Below are positions 13,258-23,760 of a DNA stretch of 64,000 nt, piece after piece. The stretch is from Cadophora sp. MPI-SDFR-AT-0126 (taxonomy: Eukaryota > Ascomycota > Leotiomycetes > Helotiales > Ploettnerulaceae). The stretch is taken from assembly GCA_020747065.1 (NCBI GenBank), contig JAGMVK010000006.1:62001-126000 (forward strand), given 5' to 3'. Every line of letters starts with the position of its first letter. Positions within the stretch are counted from its first letter, which is position 1. The translations under genes and the position numbers were made by a program. The notes beneath the pieces are model-generated. The model was not told the DNA's origin and made no database searches. It worked only from the letters and a program-made list of their open reading frames with translations.

Positions 13258-13661
13258 AAATTTATCGCGAAGCGATACAAGGCACTAGCCTTGATATATA
13301 TTATATATATTATATATAATACTTAGGGTCAGGCTTAGGGTCAACCTTAGGGTCGACTCTATACTCTCAAATTTATCGCGAAGCGATGCAAGGCGCTAGC
13401 CTTGATATATTATATATATATATATAATACTTAGGGTCAGGCTTAGGGTTAACCTTAGGGTTAGGCCTAGGGTCAACCTTAGGGTCGAGCTTAGAGTCGA
13501 TTCTATACCCTCAAATTTATCGCGAAGCGATGCAAGGCGCTAGCCTTGATTTATATTATATATATATATATATAATACTTAGGGTCTAGCTTAGAGTTAA
13601 CCTTAGGGTCAAGCTTAGGGTCAACCTTAGGGTCGAGCTTAGGGTCGAGCTTAGGGTCGAG
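13258..13661 (+). repeat. Three tandem units with hairpins and TTAGGG-rich tails
   Basis: Units at 13258-13368 (111 bp), 13369-13512 (144 bp) and 13513-13661 (149 bp) each begin aaatttatcgcgaagcgat. Each holds two small perfect hairpins (ATCGC-GAA-GCGAT, and CAAGGC-GCTA-GCCTTG or a close variant), then a TA-dinucleotide run, then 12-bp blocks of the type TTAGGGTCAACC / TTAGGGTCGAGC. Units differ mostly in the number of these blocks; about 13 TTAGGG words occur in all. TTAGGG is the usual fungal telomere repeat, but here it is spaced by six other bases, so this is telomere-like and not telomeric. The block lies immediately 5' of a LINE-like coding end. Confidence 0.85.
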
Positions 13662-13699
13662 GAATATATTTTAAGCCCTAGCTTCGGCAAAGCCGACTA

Positions 13700-14189
13700 A
13701 AAAAACACCTGTAAAGGTGCTGAGAGACGCTGGATAGTACGCCATAACCAGGTTACCTGTGCATTTACAACTACCCTTTCTAGCCGGGAAGACCTAAAAG
13801 TCGAATCAGAGCCTACACCTATAGCTATAGCGTCTATACTCCCTGAAAACAGCTAACGGCCTGATTTTTCAGTACTTCTAGGTACCTCTAGACACTACTA
13901 CGATATACAGATCGTTGCTATTAACAAGGACTTAGCACGAGAGGAAGCCTACGCTACTCTTATAGAGGCTGCAAACGCTAAACGCCGTAAATATAGTGAC
14001 CTAGGCCCTGTATTTCACCCTTTGATTATCTCAGCCGGCGGCCTTATGAAGAGAGATATAGCGATAGCTTACAAGGCTCTACAGGACCTCTTAGGGCCCT
14101 CTAGAGCTAAGTGGCTCGACACTTATATCGCCCTAACTCTAACTCAGGCTCGAGATATCGCTGCAACCTTGATTCTAGTACGCAAGTAG
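13700..14189 (+). pseudogene. C-terminal end of a probable fungal LINE-type (Tad-like) protein
   Basis: From about 13800 to the TAG at 14187 the + strand gives one frame with a single internal TAA (near 13854). Segments are HYYDIQIVAINKDLAREEAY, ANAKRRKYSDLGPVFHPLI, SAGGLMKRDIAIAYKALQDL and AKWLDTYIALTLTQARDIAA. I remember this kind of ending, an aggregated S-A/S-G-G-L-M motif followed by a W-L-D-T helix, from the C-termini of fungal non-LTR reverse-transcriptase-like proteins. That is a memory of the family, not a search. No RT or endonuclease core is present upstream, so it is 5'-truncated. It is more GC-rich than its surroundings, so little RIP has acted. The minisatellite follows after 11 bp. 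Confidence 0.5.
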
Positions 14190-14200
14190 TACGAAATATA

Positions 14201-14384
14201 CTACACCTGCCCTGAGGTACACGCTATACCTACCCTCTGATACACACTACACCTACCCTATAGTACACACTACACCTACCCTGCGGTACACGCTACACCT
14301 ACCCTCTAATACATACTACACCTGCCCTGCGGTATATATCACACCTACCCTACAGTATACACTACACCTACCCTACGGTACACC
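14201..14384. repeat. 23-bp minisatellite, 8 copies
   Basis: Eight consecutive 23-bp units of the form ctacaccTaccctNNNgtacaca. Most variation is in the three bases after ccct (gag, ctg, ata, gcg, cta, gcg, aca, acg). It starts 11 bp after the stop of the LINE-like frame, in the place of a 3'-UTR. It has no open frame. Confidence 0.9.
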
Positions 14385-14569
14385 TCACACTACACCCACT
14401 CTAGATTACCTCTCTTTCTGTAATATAGCGTTCTCCTCCTGTATTTATAGTACTTCACTCCCTGTATTTAGTTCCTATTTTACGAGAGTTAGAGAGAGAG
14501 TAAAAAGCACCTGTAGTAAGTTAGCTAGTTAGAGCCAAATCAAACCAAACCTCAAACCCTTACGAGAGG
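14385..14569. other. Spacer and probable left flank of the hAT relic
   Basis: Contains a pyrimidine-rich part, then gagttagagagagagt, then ccaaatcaaaccaaacctcaaaccc (14536-14560). The CAAATCAAA words resemble the subterminal repeats seen at 15300-15375 beyond the hAT gene. I could not fix a terminal inverted repeat or an 8-bp target duplication. Confidence 0.35.
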
Positions 14570-14614
14570 TCAAACTACAGATATTTACAATCGATTATAT
14601 AAAGAGTATCAAGT

Positions 14615-14666
14615 GTAAGTTATTAATTATATTTTTTATATTATTAATAATACTAACTTAATATAG
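14615..14666 (+). other. Intron in the hAT relic, 52 nt
   Basis: Donor GTAAGT at 14615, branch site TACTAAC at 14651-14657, acceptor ATATAG ending at 14666. All three match the fungal consensus, and the length is typical. The upstream reading DIYNRLYKEYQ joins in frame to the middle exon (YKQDYLATQLP). Confidence 0.75.
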
Positions 14667-14835
14667 TTATAAGCAAGATTATTTAGCTACACAATTGCCA
14701 ATTAATCGAACCGAGAATTTAGCTTTAAATATTATCGAAGACGACGACAACAATTTAGATATATATATTGAAGACGAAGAAGAAGAATTAAACGAATTAG
14801 ACTCTTATTTTAAAGAAAAAAGAGCTAGTAGACAA

Positions 14836-14881
14836 GTAAGTAACTCAATATATATTAAATACTTTACTAATATTCTTTTAG
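14836..14881 (+). other. Intron in the hAT relic, 46 nt
   Basis: Donor GTAAGT at 14836, branch-like TACTAAT, acceptor TTTTAG ending at 14881. Splicing joins ASRQ to VKPLTFWLNN and removes the only frame change between the acidic linker and the dimerisation domain. Without it the frame closes at 14907. Confidence 0.85.
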
Positions 14882-15299
14882 GTAAAGCCTTTAACGTTTT
14901 GGCTTAATAACAAAGTTAAATACCCAGTATTATCTCTATTAGCACGTACTTATTTACAAATACCGGCGACTTCAGCTCTTTCAGAGAGATTTTTTCGTTA
15001 AGAAGCTAGAATTATTAATAAAAACCAAAATAAGCTTAATAAAGATACTTTTAAGTATATAATAGCCTTAAAGAGCTGGGGTCTTTATATTAATAAAAAA
15101 AAATAAAGAAAAAGAAGAAGAAAAAGAATTAAGGGAAAATAACTTTGAAATTATAAATTAATTAAATTTCTGTTTAGTCTATTAGTTTATTAGTTTATTA
15201 ACTTATTATTTTACTATTTTGTTTATTCCTTAGCTTATAATTTATTCAAATTATCCTTTATACTAAATCCTTTACTTTAAACGTATATAATCATTTGAT

Positions 15300-15375
15300 T
15301 AATTTGATTAAATCAAATTCTTAATCAAATCAAATCAAATCAAGCTTGATTTAATCTTAATTAAATTGAATAAGT
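15300..15375. repeat. Short inverted/direct TGATTTGATT-type repeats
   Basis: Contains ttgattaaatcaaattc, then aatcaaatcaaatcaaatcaa, then gcttgatttaatc. These inverted CAAAT/ATTTG words lie about 200 bp beyond the hAT stop codon and look like subterminal repeats of that transposon. The exact transposon end is not determined. Confidence 0.5.
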
Positions 15376-15479
15376 TGATTTTTTTTTCTTACGCTGGATT
15401 TGCGATATTTATAATTTTGCCTCGCGATATTTTATTATTTACTTCTCTAAGAATTACCGGGCTTAGTGCTTAGTAATTA

Positions 15480-16420
15480 CAACTTTTTTAACCTTAAATA
15501 AGTATAACCTTTATTATAAAATATATTTAAACGGTGTCTCGGCTAATTATTAAATGAACTTCTTATAAATCTTATTAAAAAATACGGATTTAATTTTTAT
15601 TATTTTACTCTTAAAAACAAATATAATTAAAAAGCATAAGCTAAGTAATCTAAGTTGAAGTTAATAAGTACCTATTAAAGTTTCTTAGTTCCTCTTATAA
15701 TCCTTAGCCTTTCCCACGGACTTTTTTACTTAATATAATATAAAAACTTAAAACGAGCGATTTAAACGGCACGCTATTAATAATATAATAAATTAAAGTT
15801 AAGTAGAATCGCTGAATAATATACTTAAGAGCTAACTCTACCTTTTTTTTTATTTTTTTAAAGTTAAAGCCTTTATAATCTCGTTTATAACTTAAATTTA
15901 CTAAGCAGTTAACTGAATAATATCCTTAAGCAGCACTTGGTTTAACTTAGCTCGCGTAAAATAGCCGCCTTTATAATATACTACGCGATAATTGTGACGG
16001 CTCAACGAAAGTTCATTGATAGCTACAATACAAAGTAGAAAAGACAAGAAGAAAAGAAGTTTTGAAAGAAGCCTCGAGTTTAAGTACAGAAGGTGCGGCC
16101 GCTAGTCCTGTCGTAACGTCGCGTCCAGTCACCTCACCTAGTCTCGTGACTCTTAGGTCCCGTGATCTGCGACACACACGTGACTACGCGATCTGTCCAT
16201 CACAATAATAGTATATTAATAGCTGTTTTATAATAATAAAGTAAGTAATTAAAGTCGAAGTATTTTTAAAATACTAGAACTTATTTGCTTTATTTAACGC
16301 CTTAATATAGAACTTATTTAAGATATCAGCTTATTATTATGTTATTTTGCGGTCTAGTGAGGTGTCGTTATATAACTAGTATACGTCTCTTAAAATAACC
16401 TTAGTTATAATTAAAATTTA
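15480..16420 (-). pseudogene. Unrecognised minus-strand coding relic split by a solo LTR
   Basis: On the minus strand the reading upstream of the solo LTR (16420-16205) gives ILNKFYIKALNKANKF. Downstream of it (15992-15580) comes VYYKGGYFTRAKLNQVLLKD, then INEIIKALTLKK, then VGKAKDYKRN. The two sides join through the ATAAT target duplication. Stops are TAA/TAG. I do not recognise the family. The repeated basic/helical character would fit a transposon-borne protein, but nothing diagnostic is visible. Confidence 0.35.
15993..16204. mobile_element. Solo LTR, 212 bp, with ATAAT target duplication
   Basis: The segment starts TGTGACGG and ends CCATCACA, giving TG...CA ends and a 5-bp terminal inverted repeat TGTGA/TCACA. 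It is flanked by the direct repeat ATAAT at 15988-15992 and 16205-16209. It keeps GC-rich words (gcggccgc, cgtcgcgtcc) while its surroundings are RIP-degraded, so it is a later insertion reduced by LTR-LTR recombination. No internal domain or second copy of this LTR was found in the window. The parent family, Gypsy or Copia, cannot be told from the ends alone. Confidence 0.85.
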
Positions 16421-17170
16421 AACGACGTTAAGACCTTTAATATCTTTATTACTTATATTAAGCTCTAAATATTCTCGTTCTTTAGCGTAGTATTATAATA
16501 TAAAAATCTTATTATATTATATAGCCACAATACTCTTTTCAACCTTAAATCTCTAATATCTTAAATTATAATTATTTACTTCTTAAAATTGCGTTTCACA
16601 TTCTTATAATTCCTCTTTAATTTCTTCTTAAGTTGCGTTAATAAAATAAAGTTATTATTAAATATTAAGAACCCCCCCCCTTTTATTATTATTTATAATT
16701 ATAAAGTAATTAATACGCCTCCTTATACTAAAGTATATTTATAGCTTATATTTGTTTTATAATAAACCGCTCTTTTACTTTATATCTTTTACTTTATAAG
16801 AGATTACGTACTCTTTTATCTTAAGAAGATGCCAGGTATAATACGTATAATATAAACACAAAGAGCTATTATAATTAATTAATAATAATCTTTAGGTCGA
16901 GGCTTATATTTCTTAAGCTCTTTAACGATCCTGAAGTTATAGTTGCCTAGGAGCTAAAAGGTCGTCTTTAAGATATCCTTAAGAAAGCGATAAAGGGCAG
17001 CCCTTAAGTACCGCTCTTAAGCTAAGTATCTAAAGATAATATAAGACTTATAAGCGTAGTATCCTATTACGTGATACAAGGGATTATATAAAAACATAAT
17101 AAGACTTATAAAAAGCCTCCTTGTATAAATAAAAATAATAATATAAGAGCCTCTTTTCTTATTGTACTTT
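16421..17170. other. AT-rich RIP-like sequence, nothing assigned
   Basis: Dense TAA/TAG in all frames, a run of C at 16672-16680, and many TTATAA/TTATTA words. Probably continues the decayed element that carries the solo LTR. No gene is recognised. Confidence 0.4.
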
Positions 17171-17313
17171 CTAACTAGAAAAGTGTATTAGTCAGCTACG
17201 GAGGGCGAGCCAGCCCTGGCACGTGCGCTCCTTTCCGACCGGGAAAGGGGCCCGCATAAGAGGTAGTGTCCTTGCCCCTACTATTACGGAGGGTCCGGTG
17301 GGTTTTTTTTTTT
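17171..17313. other. GC-rich island ending in an oligo-T run
   Basis: A GC-rich patch with two copies of tacggaggg (17198 and 17284) stands out from AT-rich flanks and ends at eleven T residues (17303-17313). It could be an un-RIPped LTR or transposon fragment. The oligo-T could be the poly(A) tail of a minus-strand retroelement lying to the right. I found no target duplication to decide. Confidence 0.35.
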
Positions 17314-18849
17314 CTAAAGACGTGGTAAATAAGTACTGATAGGAGAAAGTATATCTAGCTACGATCCTAAATACTATATTAAGATATAATCGAAAGTTAA
17401 CTAGGTATCCTATTTACCCTTAATATTAAGGTTTTAAATATAATAACTTATGAATTACTCCAGATTATTCTCGTCGATTTCTAGTACTATAACGCTATAG
17501 GGTCTTACTTATCGTTCACTAAACTCTCGCTAAACACGCTGTTTATAACGCTCCTCCAGTAAATAAATATCGCGGATTTTAAGATTAGTAAGACAAACCT
17601 CTACATTAATATAGTTACTTTCCTACGTAGAATATAGCCTACGGATTTAAATAGATTTATGAAAATATAAACTATTATTCCAGGCTTCTATATCCAACGC
17701 TTAATTCATATCCACGTTAAGGTACAAACTAATTAAGTCCTCGCCCCTAATAGTACTATCTCTACTAGTAATAGAGTTAGTACTAAGCAGATTTATATCC
17801 CTAATAATATTACGCTAGAGTTAATAGCTATTAAGTCTTATACCTCTTACACTACTATTAATTGCATTACTAATACTAATAACTATATTTTTAGGTAGGG
17901 GTTTATAAATAGGTATAATCCTATCATTAATTTAGTCATTACGGATGGCGTTAATATGGCGAATAGAAGTCAGTTTGATTATTATTGAGCTAATAGAATA
18001 AAGCTAACTAGCGTAGTTATCAGGTATATTACTATTAGGATTAATACTACTAATATTTAGACTAGGAGTTTATCCAGTACGCTAAGTAAGGCCCGAGGAG
18101 GGCAAGGGTATAAAGGATAGTTAGAGGGTAGCGAGAGTGAGAATTTAGAATTATTATTACTTTTGAAATTTGTTTTAGTAAATATATCTTAGGCGTAAAG
18201 TATAAAAGACTTTTAATACTTCCTTTCTTAGTATCCTAGCTATAAAGGTGGAAGGAATTATATAATCTCTGTAAGAAATAAGAGGTCTCTCATACGTATA
18301 AATACTCGATAAAGTAGTAAGGTCTGCGAAGAGCGTCTTTAATTTTACTAAAGACCTTCTTATAAAAGAAATTAAATAACTTTGTAAGCCATTGAAGTTA
18401 TATTATTCTCTCTCTTAATATATATCTATAAGTTATGAAACTTCTCCCGCGCTACCTCCTTTCTATAATTTTTAGGCTAGTACTAGTTATTTACTAGTAA
18501 TATATTTCATATATTCCTATGTATATCTGTAAACAGTTTTCATTCTCCTTGTAAAAGTAGCGCTCTAATTTAGCCTGGTATTATTAATATCTTAGATCTT
18601 TTGGCTATTTAAGTACACGTTTATATCAAATTAAACATTATGCTAGCTTTGAAAATCGGCTGAAAATAGTTTAATTAAAACAGCGTAGCTGTAATATAAA
18701 AAGGCGGGAAAATAGGAAAGCTTAGATAAAGAAAGGTATTAATACTATCTCCTAAACTTGCACTATAGAATAACTTAAACTATCCTATTGGATTAGTTTC
18801 TCTACTTCAACGTCCTATGCTTTTGTGTCTTTACCTTAATAAGTGGCTC
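17314..18849. other. AT-rich degenerate sequence, nothing assigned
   Basis: Neither strand gives a coherent protein over more than a short stretch. The + strand at about 18080-18180 has a brief Gly/Ser-rich reading, too short to call. Likely the decayed 3' part of the minus-strand tract that follows. Confidence 0.35.
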
Positions 18850-21800
18850 CTTAAGTAGAAAGCTTCTTCACTAAGTCCTTACTACTAACTATTCCTCTCT
18901 TTAATAGAACTAAGACTATTAGTAACCCATCCGTATAAAGCTTCTCCGCGCTTAGTCTTAACCCCTTATAAGCCCCTTCTTCCTTAACGTATATAAAGTA
19001 AAAGGTACCTAGAACTTCAACATCTTACTCCCTACCCTTATTATCTGTCTTCTTATCTCCTCCGCCTATCTCCTTAGTTAGAAAATCTTCCCTTTAAATA
19101 ACCCTTACATTCTCTTATTAAGTAATTGAGAAAGGATAGGTAATGTACTAGGTATAAGAAGGTTAGTAAAAATCTTTACATACCTAAAAAGTTCATAGCC
19201 CTTTTTATTCTCAAAGATAACTTCAAAAAATGACTCGTGGAAATAAGTAGAAAGTAGAGTATATATCTTAAGGAGTTTAGCCTAAGTAATTTCGCCAGTA
19301 AAGGAAGTACTTAAGAATTCAGTAAATATGAAATCAAGGGTGAACTAATTAGTATATAGTTTAATCTTAGTACTACTAAAGTTAAAGGCAGTTTCGTAGT
19401 CTATCTATTATTATAAATAGAGAAGAAACATAAAGAAGATAAAGAGGAGCTTACTATCTAGTTGAAGATAGAGTATTCCTTAAGATACTCCTCCTACTTA
19501 GCGTAGGTAATAATGTAAGCTAGTTATGTTAGGTATACTATTATTAATCCCTGTGTGTGTTTAAAGTTATCTAGTATTCTGCGATTATATTATACTTCCG
19601 TGAATTTAATTTAAGGACAACTAGCAGGATTTATATATTTCAATTTCCTTAATTAGACTTTTCACTAAGTATATCCTTATTCAAATCCAGTAAATCATAG
19701 ATATATATTACCCTAAGATTCCATCTTTCTTATAGAGTACTCTACTCTAAAGCCTCTAGCGCGAATTATTAATTCCTGTACCTTAGCTTTCCAGTTCATT
19801 ATTAAATAAGTTAAAGCGTAGAAAAAGACTTAATAAAGCGAGAAGTAGTAACTTATATAACTGTACCGCGAACTGCCTAAGCTTTTAAAAGAAGAAATTA
19901 ATTACTTAGGAGATACTCGAAGAGCTGGGTAAATATAGGAGTATTATTAGAGGTAATAAGATTACTAAGCGTGTAGCTATGAATTCATAGAGAATACTAA
20001 TAAGAGTTAAGCTATCCCGCGCTATAAGATTAGCCTTATAAAGAGATTCTTTCAGTAATTAGTGATTATTAGTAATACGTATAAGAGCTGAAATAGTAAG
20101 GTAATAGGATTCCGGAATAAAGATTTAGGAACCTTAACTATCAGCCCTAGCTTTGAATAATATCTGAAAATTAGTAATACTATACTTTAATTTGAAACAT
20201 AAAATTACTAGTACTAGAGCTAATATAATAACTTATATTTAACAAGGAGAATCCTAGGCCCACCGTTAAAAATATCCTTTAAGACACTTGTTAGTCTCGT
20301 TGATAATGCGATCAATAAGAGCGATCACCCTTCAAACACTTAAGTTCTCTATAAGTAAGAGCACACGTTATTACGAGTATAGAGCTTCAGTAGTTTATCT
20401 AAGGTCCACTTTTCTTTTGCGTAGTTATAAGATTAATAATAACTTAAGCCTTATTTTTCTTGAATCAGGAATCCTCTTATATAAGCTTTACATGAATATA
20501 ATTACTTATGAATCTTCTATTAGCTCACCTAAGGTTACATTTAGGAGTCCTTCAGGAACTACTCTTACTTATTAATATCTCAGTGTAATTAGCCTAAATA
20601 AATTCCCTAGTGCTTAAGCCTTAGCTAATTGTATTATAGTACCTATATATCGCGGTAGCACTTAGACTCTCGGTCGTAAAAGCTTTACTTACTTACTAAA
20701 GGGAACACATTACACCCTAGTCCAAATTTCTATATTTAACGACTTCAGTTTACGCTCTAAAAGCGAAATTTTATTAGATTTAAACCTCTAGTGTAATTTC
20801 TAGCGCGTTAAGTATACTTTCCCGTACTTATATAGTATTATATCTATACTATATTATATCAAGGCCCCTTTAAACGGATTCCTAGTTATTACCGAGCTTT
20901 ACCTGAGCTTAGTGTTTTCCTACTTCAGTATTTTCCACGCTCTAGTCTAACTCAAAGACTTTTACTATATAAAAAGCTTTATAACTTCAAGCTGGGATTC
21001 TCTATTAATAAGCTCTATATACCTAATAGTAGCAGCACTTCCATGGGTCTATATTACTATCCCGAGCTTCGTAATCTCTATTTACTTTATAGCGAATTTC
21101 TCTTATATAGTTTATAGCTCCCGATTTACAGCAATAATAATACGCTCTACCTATTTAACAAAATCTTCTTAGCTAAAAAGCTCGGCCCACTTCTTAGATA
21201 ACTCAAAATCTTCTTTTCTGACTTATATGCTCCTTACAGTGAAAGCTTTTTCTATTAAAACTAGCTCTAATCCTCGCTTAATTACTTATTTTATTCTAAC
21301 TTAAAGGTCCTGAGTATATACAAGGTATTCACTAAGTGATTCGAGATGATACAGGAGAATGAAATTTTTAAGCTAGATTAGTATTTCTGCTTTGGTCTAA
21401 CTAATATCGTCCCGAGTGGCCTGAACGCTACTATTGATATAAAAGATAGTACTTAATATACTAAATAGCTAAGTAGTATTAAATTAATAAGCTAGTGGAC
21501 TTACTAAGCGTGAAGAAACCCTAGCTAATAGCTTATCTAGGAAAGAGTACTTATCTTCGTATACTTATATTCTTACGTCTACTTCCTATATCTTAGTTAC
21601 TTATTCCTCTTAAGCCTTAGTAATACACTCTTCTAACCTTAAACTAGTTCTGATTTTCTAATTACTAAGCTCATAAAGTTTTAGAACCCCCGTATACACC
21701 GCGCATAATATTATACTCGCGTTAACTGCGTTATTAGTGCGAAGCCTTTAATAGAACCCTACTATAGAAGTTATAGCGGTTTGAATCTCTTAGTAATTAG

Positions 21801-21850
21801 CTCAGCCTAAGTATAGAGAATTAAAAGTATTGTTTTAGAATATATAAAAG
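18850..21850 (-). pseudogene. Large RIP-degraded minus-strand protein(s), unrecognised
   Basis: Three minus-strand stretches read well. At 21550-20880 a long helical segment includes LLARVSSRLVSPLAYQ, EDFVKQVERIIIAVNREL and GSAATIRYIELINRESQLEV, probably a coiled coil. Around 20400-20200 it includes KEKWTLDKLLKLYTRNN and VLKDIFNGGPRILLVKYKL. At 19480-19110 it includes YETAFNFSSTKIKLYTN and FHESFFEVIFENKKGYEL. Within each stretch the stops are nearly all TAA/TAG at Gln-compatible places. Between stretches the frame changes or introns are missed. I do not recognise the family. A 95-codon open frame on the + strand at 20288-20575 overlaps the better minus reading and is probably its shadow. Confidence 0.4.
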
Positions 21851-22249
21851 TTATAAGCATTAAAGTTGAAAGATTGATTTATTTACTATAAGATTAAGGG
21901 CTCTTTTATACCGAAGCACTACGCGATTCTTAATTAGGAATAGAATAGTAGAGCTGACTAATCACGGGGCTACCTATAATAAAATACTTATGGACTCAGG
22001 ATTAATTTTCTCTTTTACTAGTTTTATTTTAGTCTATAAATATAAGTAACTATTACTTTAACTTAAGTAAATAATAAATATACTTAAGCTAAGAGTAAAT
22101 ATATTAAAGTAAAAGAAGACTACGTAAAGCCTAAGCTATCTTAAGTAAACTTGAGTTAATTATAATATAAAACTTATTTTAACTTCTTATATACTCCGGT
22201 TATAGTTTTCTTATTGAATTTTACTTAGGAATCTATTTTTACACTTTTA

Positions 22250-23230
22250 TAAAGTTCTTATTAAAGTATACTTTAAACTCAGCTAGCTGAAGTTGCTTAC
22301 GAAGATTAGCTCGTTGAGGGTAGTCGAGCTTCGTTAGGGGGTGGGGGGTTTTACTAGTGGGGGTTGGTTTTACTTTAGAGTATTGAATTAGTTATTAAGC
22401 GTGGCGCTCCTTTAGTTTCAAATAAGAGTAACGAAAAAGAGCGGCTGATAGAGTAATTATAAGCGTATCTGATCGATTACTAAGAGTAGCGTATACTGAA
22501 AAAGCGTTAGTTTTAGAATTAAATATGCCGTAAAAATGCGCTTAAAGAATACGCGAATATTTTTCTAAAGACCGTACCGGCTCTCTTATAAAGGTTGCTT
22601 TATTGATTCTTTTTGATTAATCGGTAGCTTATTCCGGAGCTAGCTTCTTTCTTATAGCTTTTAAGAAGTCCTTCTTTAGTTGGAATCCTTGTAACTTAAG
22701 GAGTTGCTTCACTTCGGCTCTTGAAAAGGCTAAAAACTAGTTTGTAAACTATTCTAATGAAGCAATTAAGCTTAGCTTAACTGTAGCAAGTATTTTCAAG
22801 TACTGATTCCGTATTTGTTCCCTTGTAGCTTCTTCTGTAAGTGCGTACTTCTGTTGTAAAGCACGTATTAAGTTTTATAATAATAAAGCTTTAGTTAAAT
22901 TCAACTGCTCTTGTAACAATTCTTGTATCGTAAGAGGGATCGTTTAGCGCACTTACTTCTAAAGAGCTAAGTACTATGTATTTAAGGTGCTTTAGCGAGA
23001 GTAGTGAACTTGGTATTCGTGTAACCGGTATATATACTCTTCTTTAACGTTTGCAAACCGAGTAACTGTTTGTATTAGCTTAAGCCCCTTTTGCTCTAAT
23101 ATATCCGCTACTTAATCTTTTAAAGCTTATAACCGCACCTTGTTTTCTACTTCTAATAGCTCGTTGATTGATATAAAGAGTTTTAGCTTAACTAAAGTCG
23201 TATAAGGAGTATCTGGTCCGCTAGAATCGA
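22250..23230 (-). pseudogene. Helix-rich minus-strand coding relic, unrecognised
   Basis: About 280 codons read with few interruptions. They begin near 23180 with VKLKLFISINELLEVENKVR and continue through VTRFANVKEEYIYRLHEYQV, TIQELLEQ-like helices and VKQLLKLQGFQLKKDFLKAI. The end has NSKTNAFSVYATLSNRSD, then a Pro/Thr-rich linker (NQPPLVKPPTP in one frame). The predicted protein is almost all helix with a coiled-coil look and a basic C-terminal half, in the style of a capsid-like or DNA-binding transposon protein. No catalytic motif is seen. A 66-codon + strand frame at 23232-23432 just upstream looks incidental. Confidence 0.4.
22337..22367 (+). repeat. G-run cluster
   Basis: Runs of five, six and five G residues, followed by GG, lie within 31 bp. 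Only three runs reach three G, so a classical intramolecular G-quadruplex would need the final GG. It lies inside the Pro-rich linker of the minus-strand relic, where CCC codons explain it. Confidence 0.6.
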
Positions 23231-23760
23231 CTTGTTCTTAAGTTCTTACGGTAAAAGCTTAAGCTTTAAGCTCAGCGAGCCAGGGAGGGAAGGAGTGCTT
23301 GTCGGTGGAGAGGTTAATCATAAAGCTAGCGGCAGATTCGGAATTTATAATAAGAGCAGCCGAAGGTTCGCCAAATCGTTATTAAAGAGAAAAGTCTTTA
23401 AAAAAGTATTATTGCGTATACGAGAAATTTAATAATAAAAGGTTTTGCACGAGTAAAGGAGAGCGACCGTATACCACTCTTTAAGAGAAGGCACCTTTTT
23501 AAAGACTTACTTGTTGACTCAACAGCTTGCGCGAAGCGCTAACGGGGCTTATAACTGTAGTACAGAAGTAGAGCCTCTTAGAGGTGCTCTCAAAGTAGTG
23601 ATTAAGTTGTCTGATTCTGTAAAGGAGGCTCGTAAGGAGTAACTGATTATATATAGGAATAAGGGTTGCTGAGTCAGCAGAGCCGCCATGGTGCCTAGGC
23701 CCGTGCCTGTACGATAGTGTTAGTATGTGAAGCCGCTGTCACACGTGATTGCCGTCTTTT
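23231..23760. other. GC-balanced segment upstream of the helix-rich relic
   Basis: Less AT-rich than its neighbours. On the minus strand it begins with tgtgacagcggcttcaca at 23741 and continues through GC-rich sequence to the coding relic. A TGT start and the position would suit an LTR or 5' leader of a minus-strand retroelement. No second copy was found at the other end, so this remains a guess. Confidence 0.3.

Larger units (their letters stand above)
14570..15106 (+). pseudogene. hAT-family transposase, C-terminal part with two introns
   Basis: Encodes the end of a hAT transposase (cut-and-paste DNA transposon; the C-terminal domain mediates dimerisation). Exons appear to be about 14570-14614, 14667-14835 and 14882-15106. 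The middle exon carries an acidic linker with EDEEEELNELDSYFKE. The last exon carries the hAT dimerisation signature: FWLNNKVKYPVLSLLA, then TYLQIPATSALSERFF, then NKDTFKYIIALKSWG. Removing the two introns restores one frame across 14668-15106. The only remaining stop is a TAA at 14999-15001, right after ERFFR. The N-terminal BED finger and catalytic core are not visible upstream, so the gene is 5'-truncated. Mutation is modest compared with the neighbouring Gypsy relics. Confidence 0.8.

Noticed and set aside
13258..13661. True telomere
   Set aside because: TTAGGG words are separated by six other bases and sit between TA runs and hairpins in the middle of the window. A telomere would be an uninterrupted terminal array.
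20288..20575. 95-codon plus-strand ORF
   Set aside because: The minus strand reads as better protein here, and the plus frame has no recognisable motif.
22337..22367. G-quadruplex regulatory element
   Set aside because: Only three G-runs are long enough, and the C-rich complement is explained by Pro codons in the minus-strand relic.
23232..23432. 66-codon plus-strand ORF with a Gly/Ser-rich start
   Set aside because: Short, no motif, and next to the start of a minus-strand relic whose leader it overlaps. Probably incidental.
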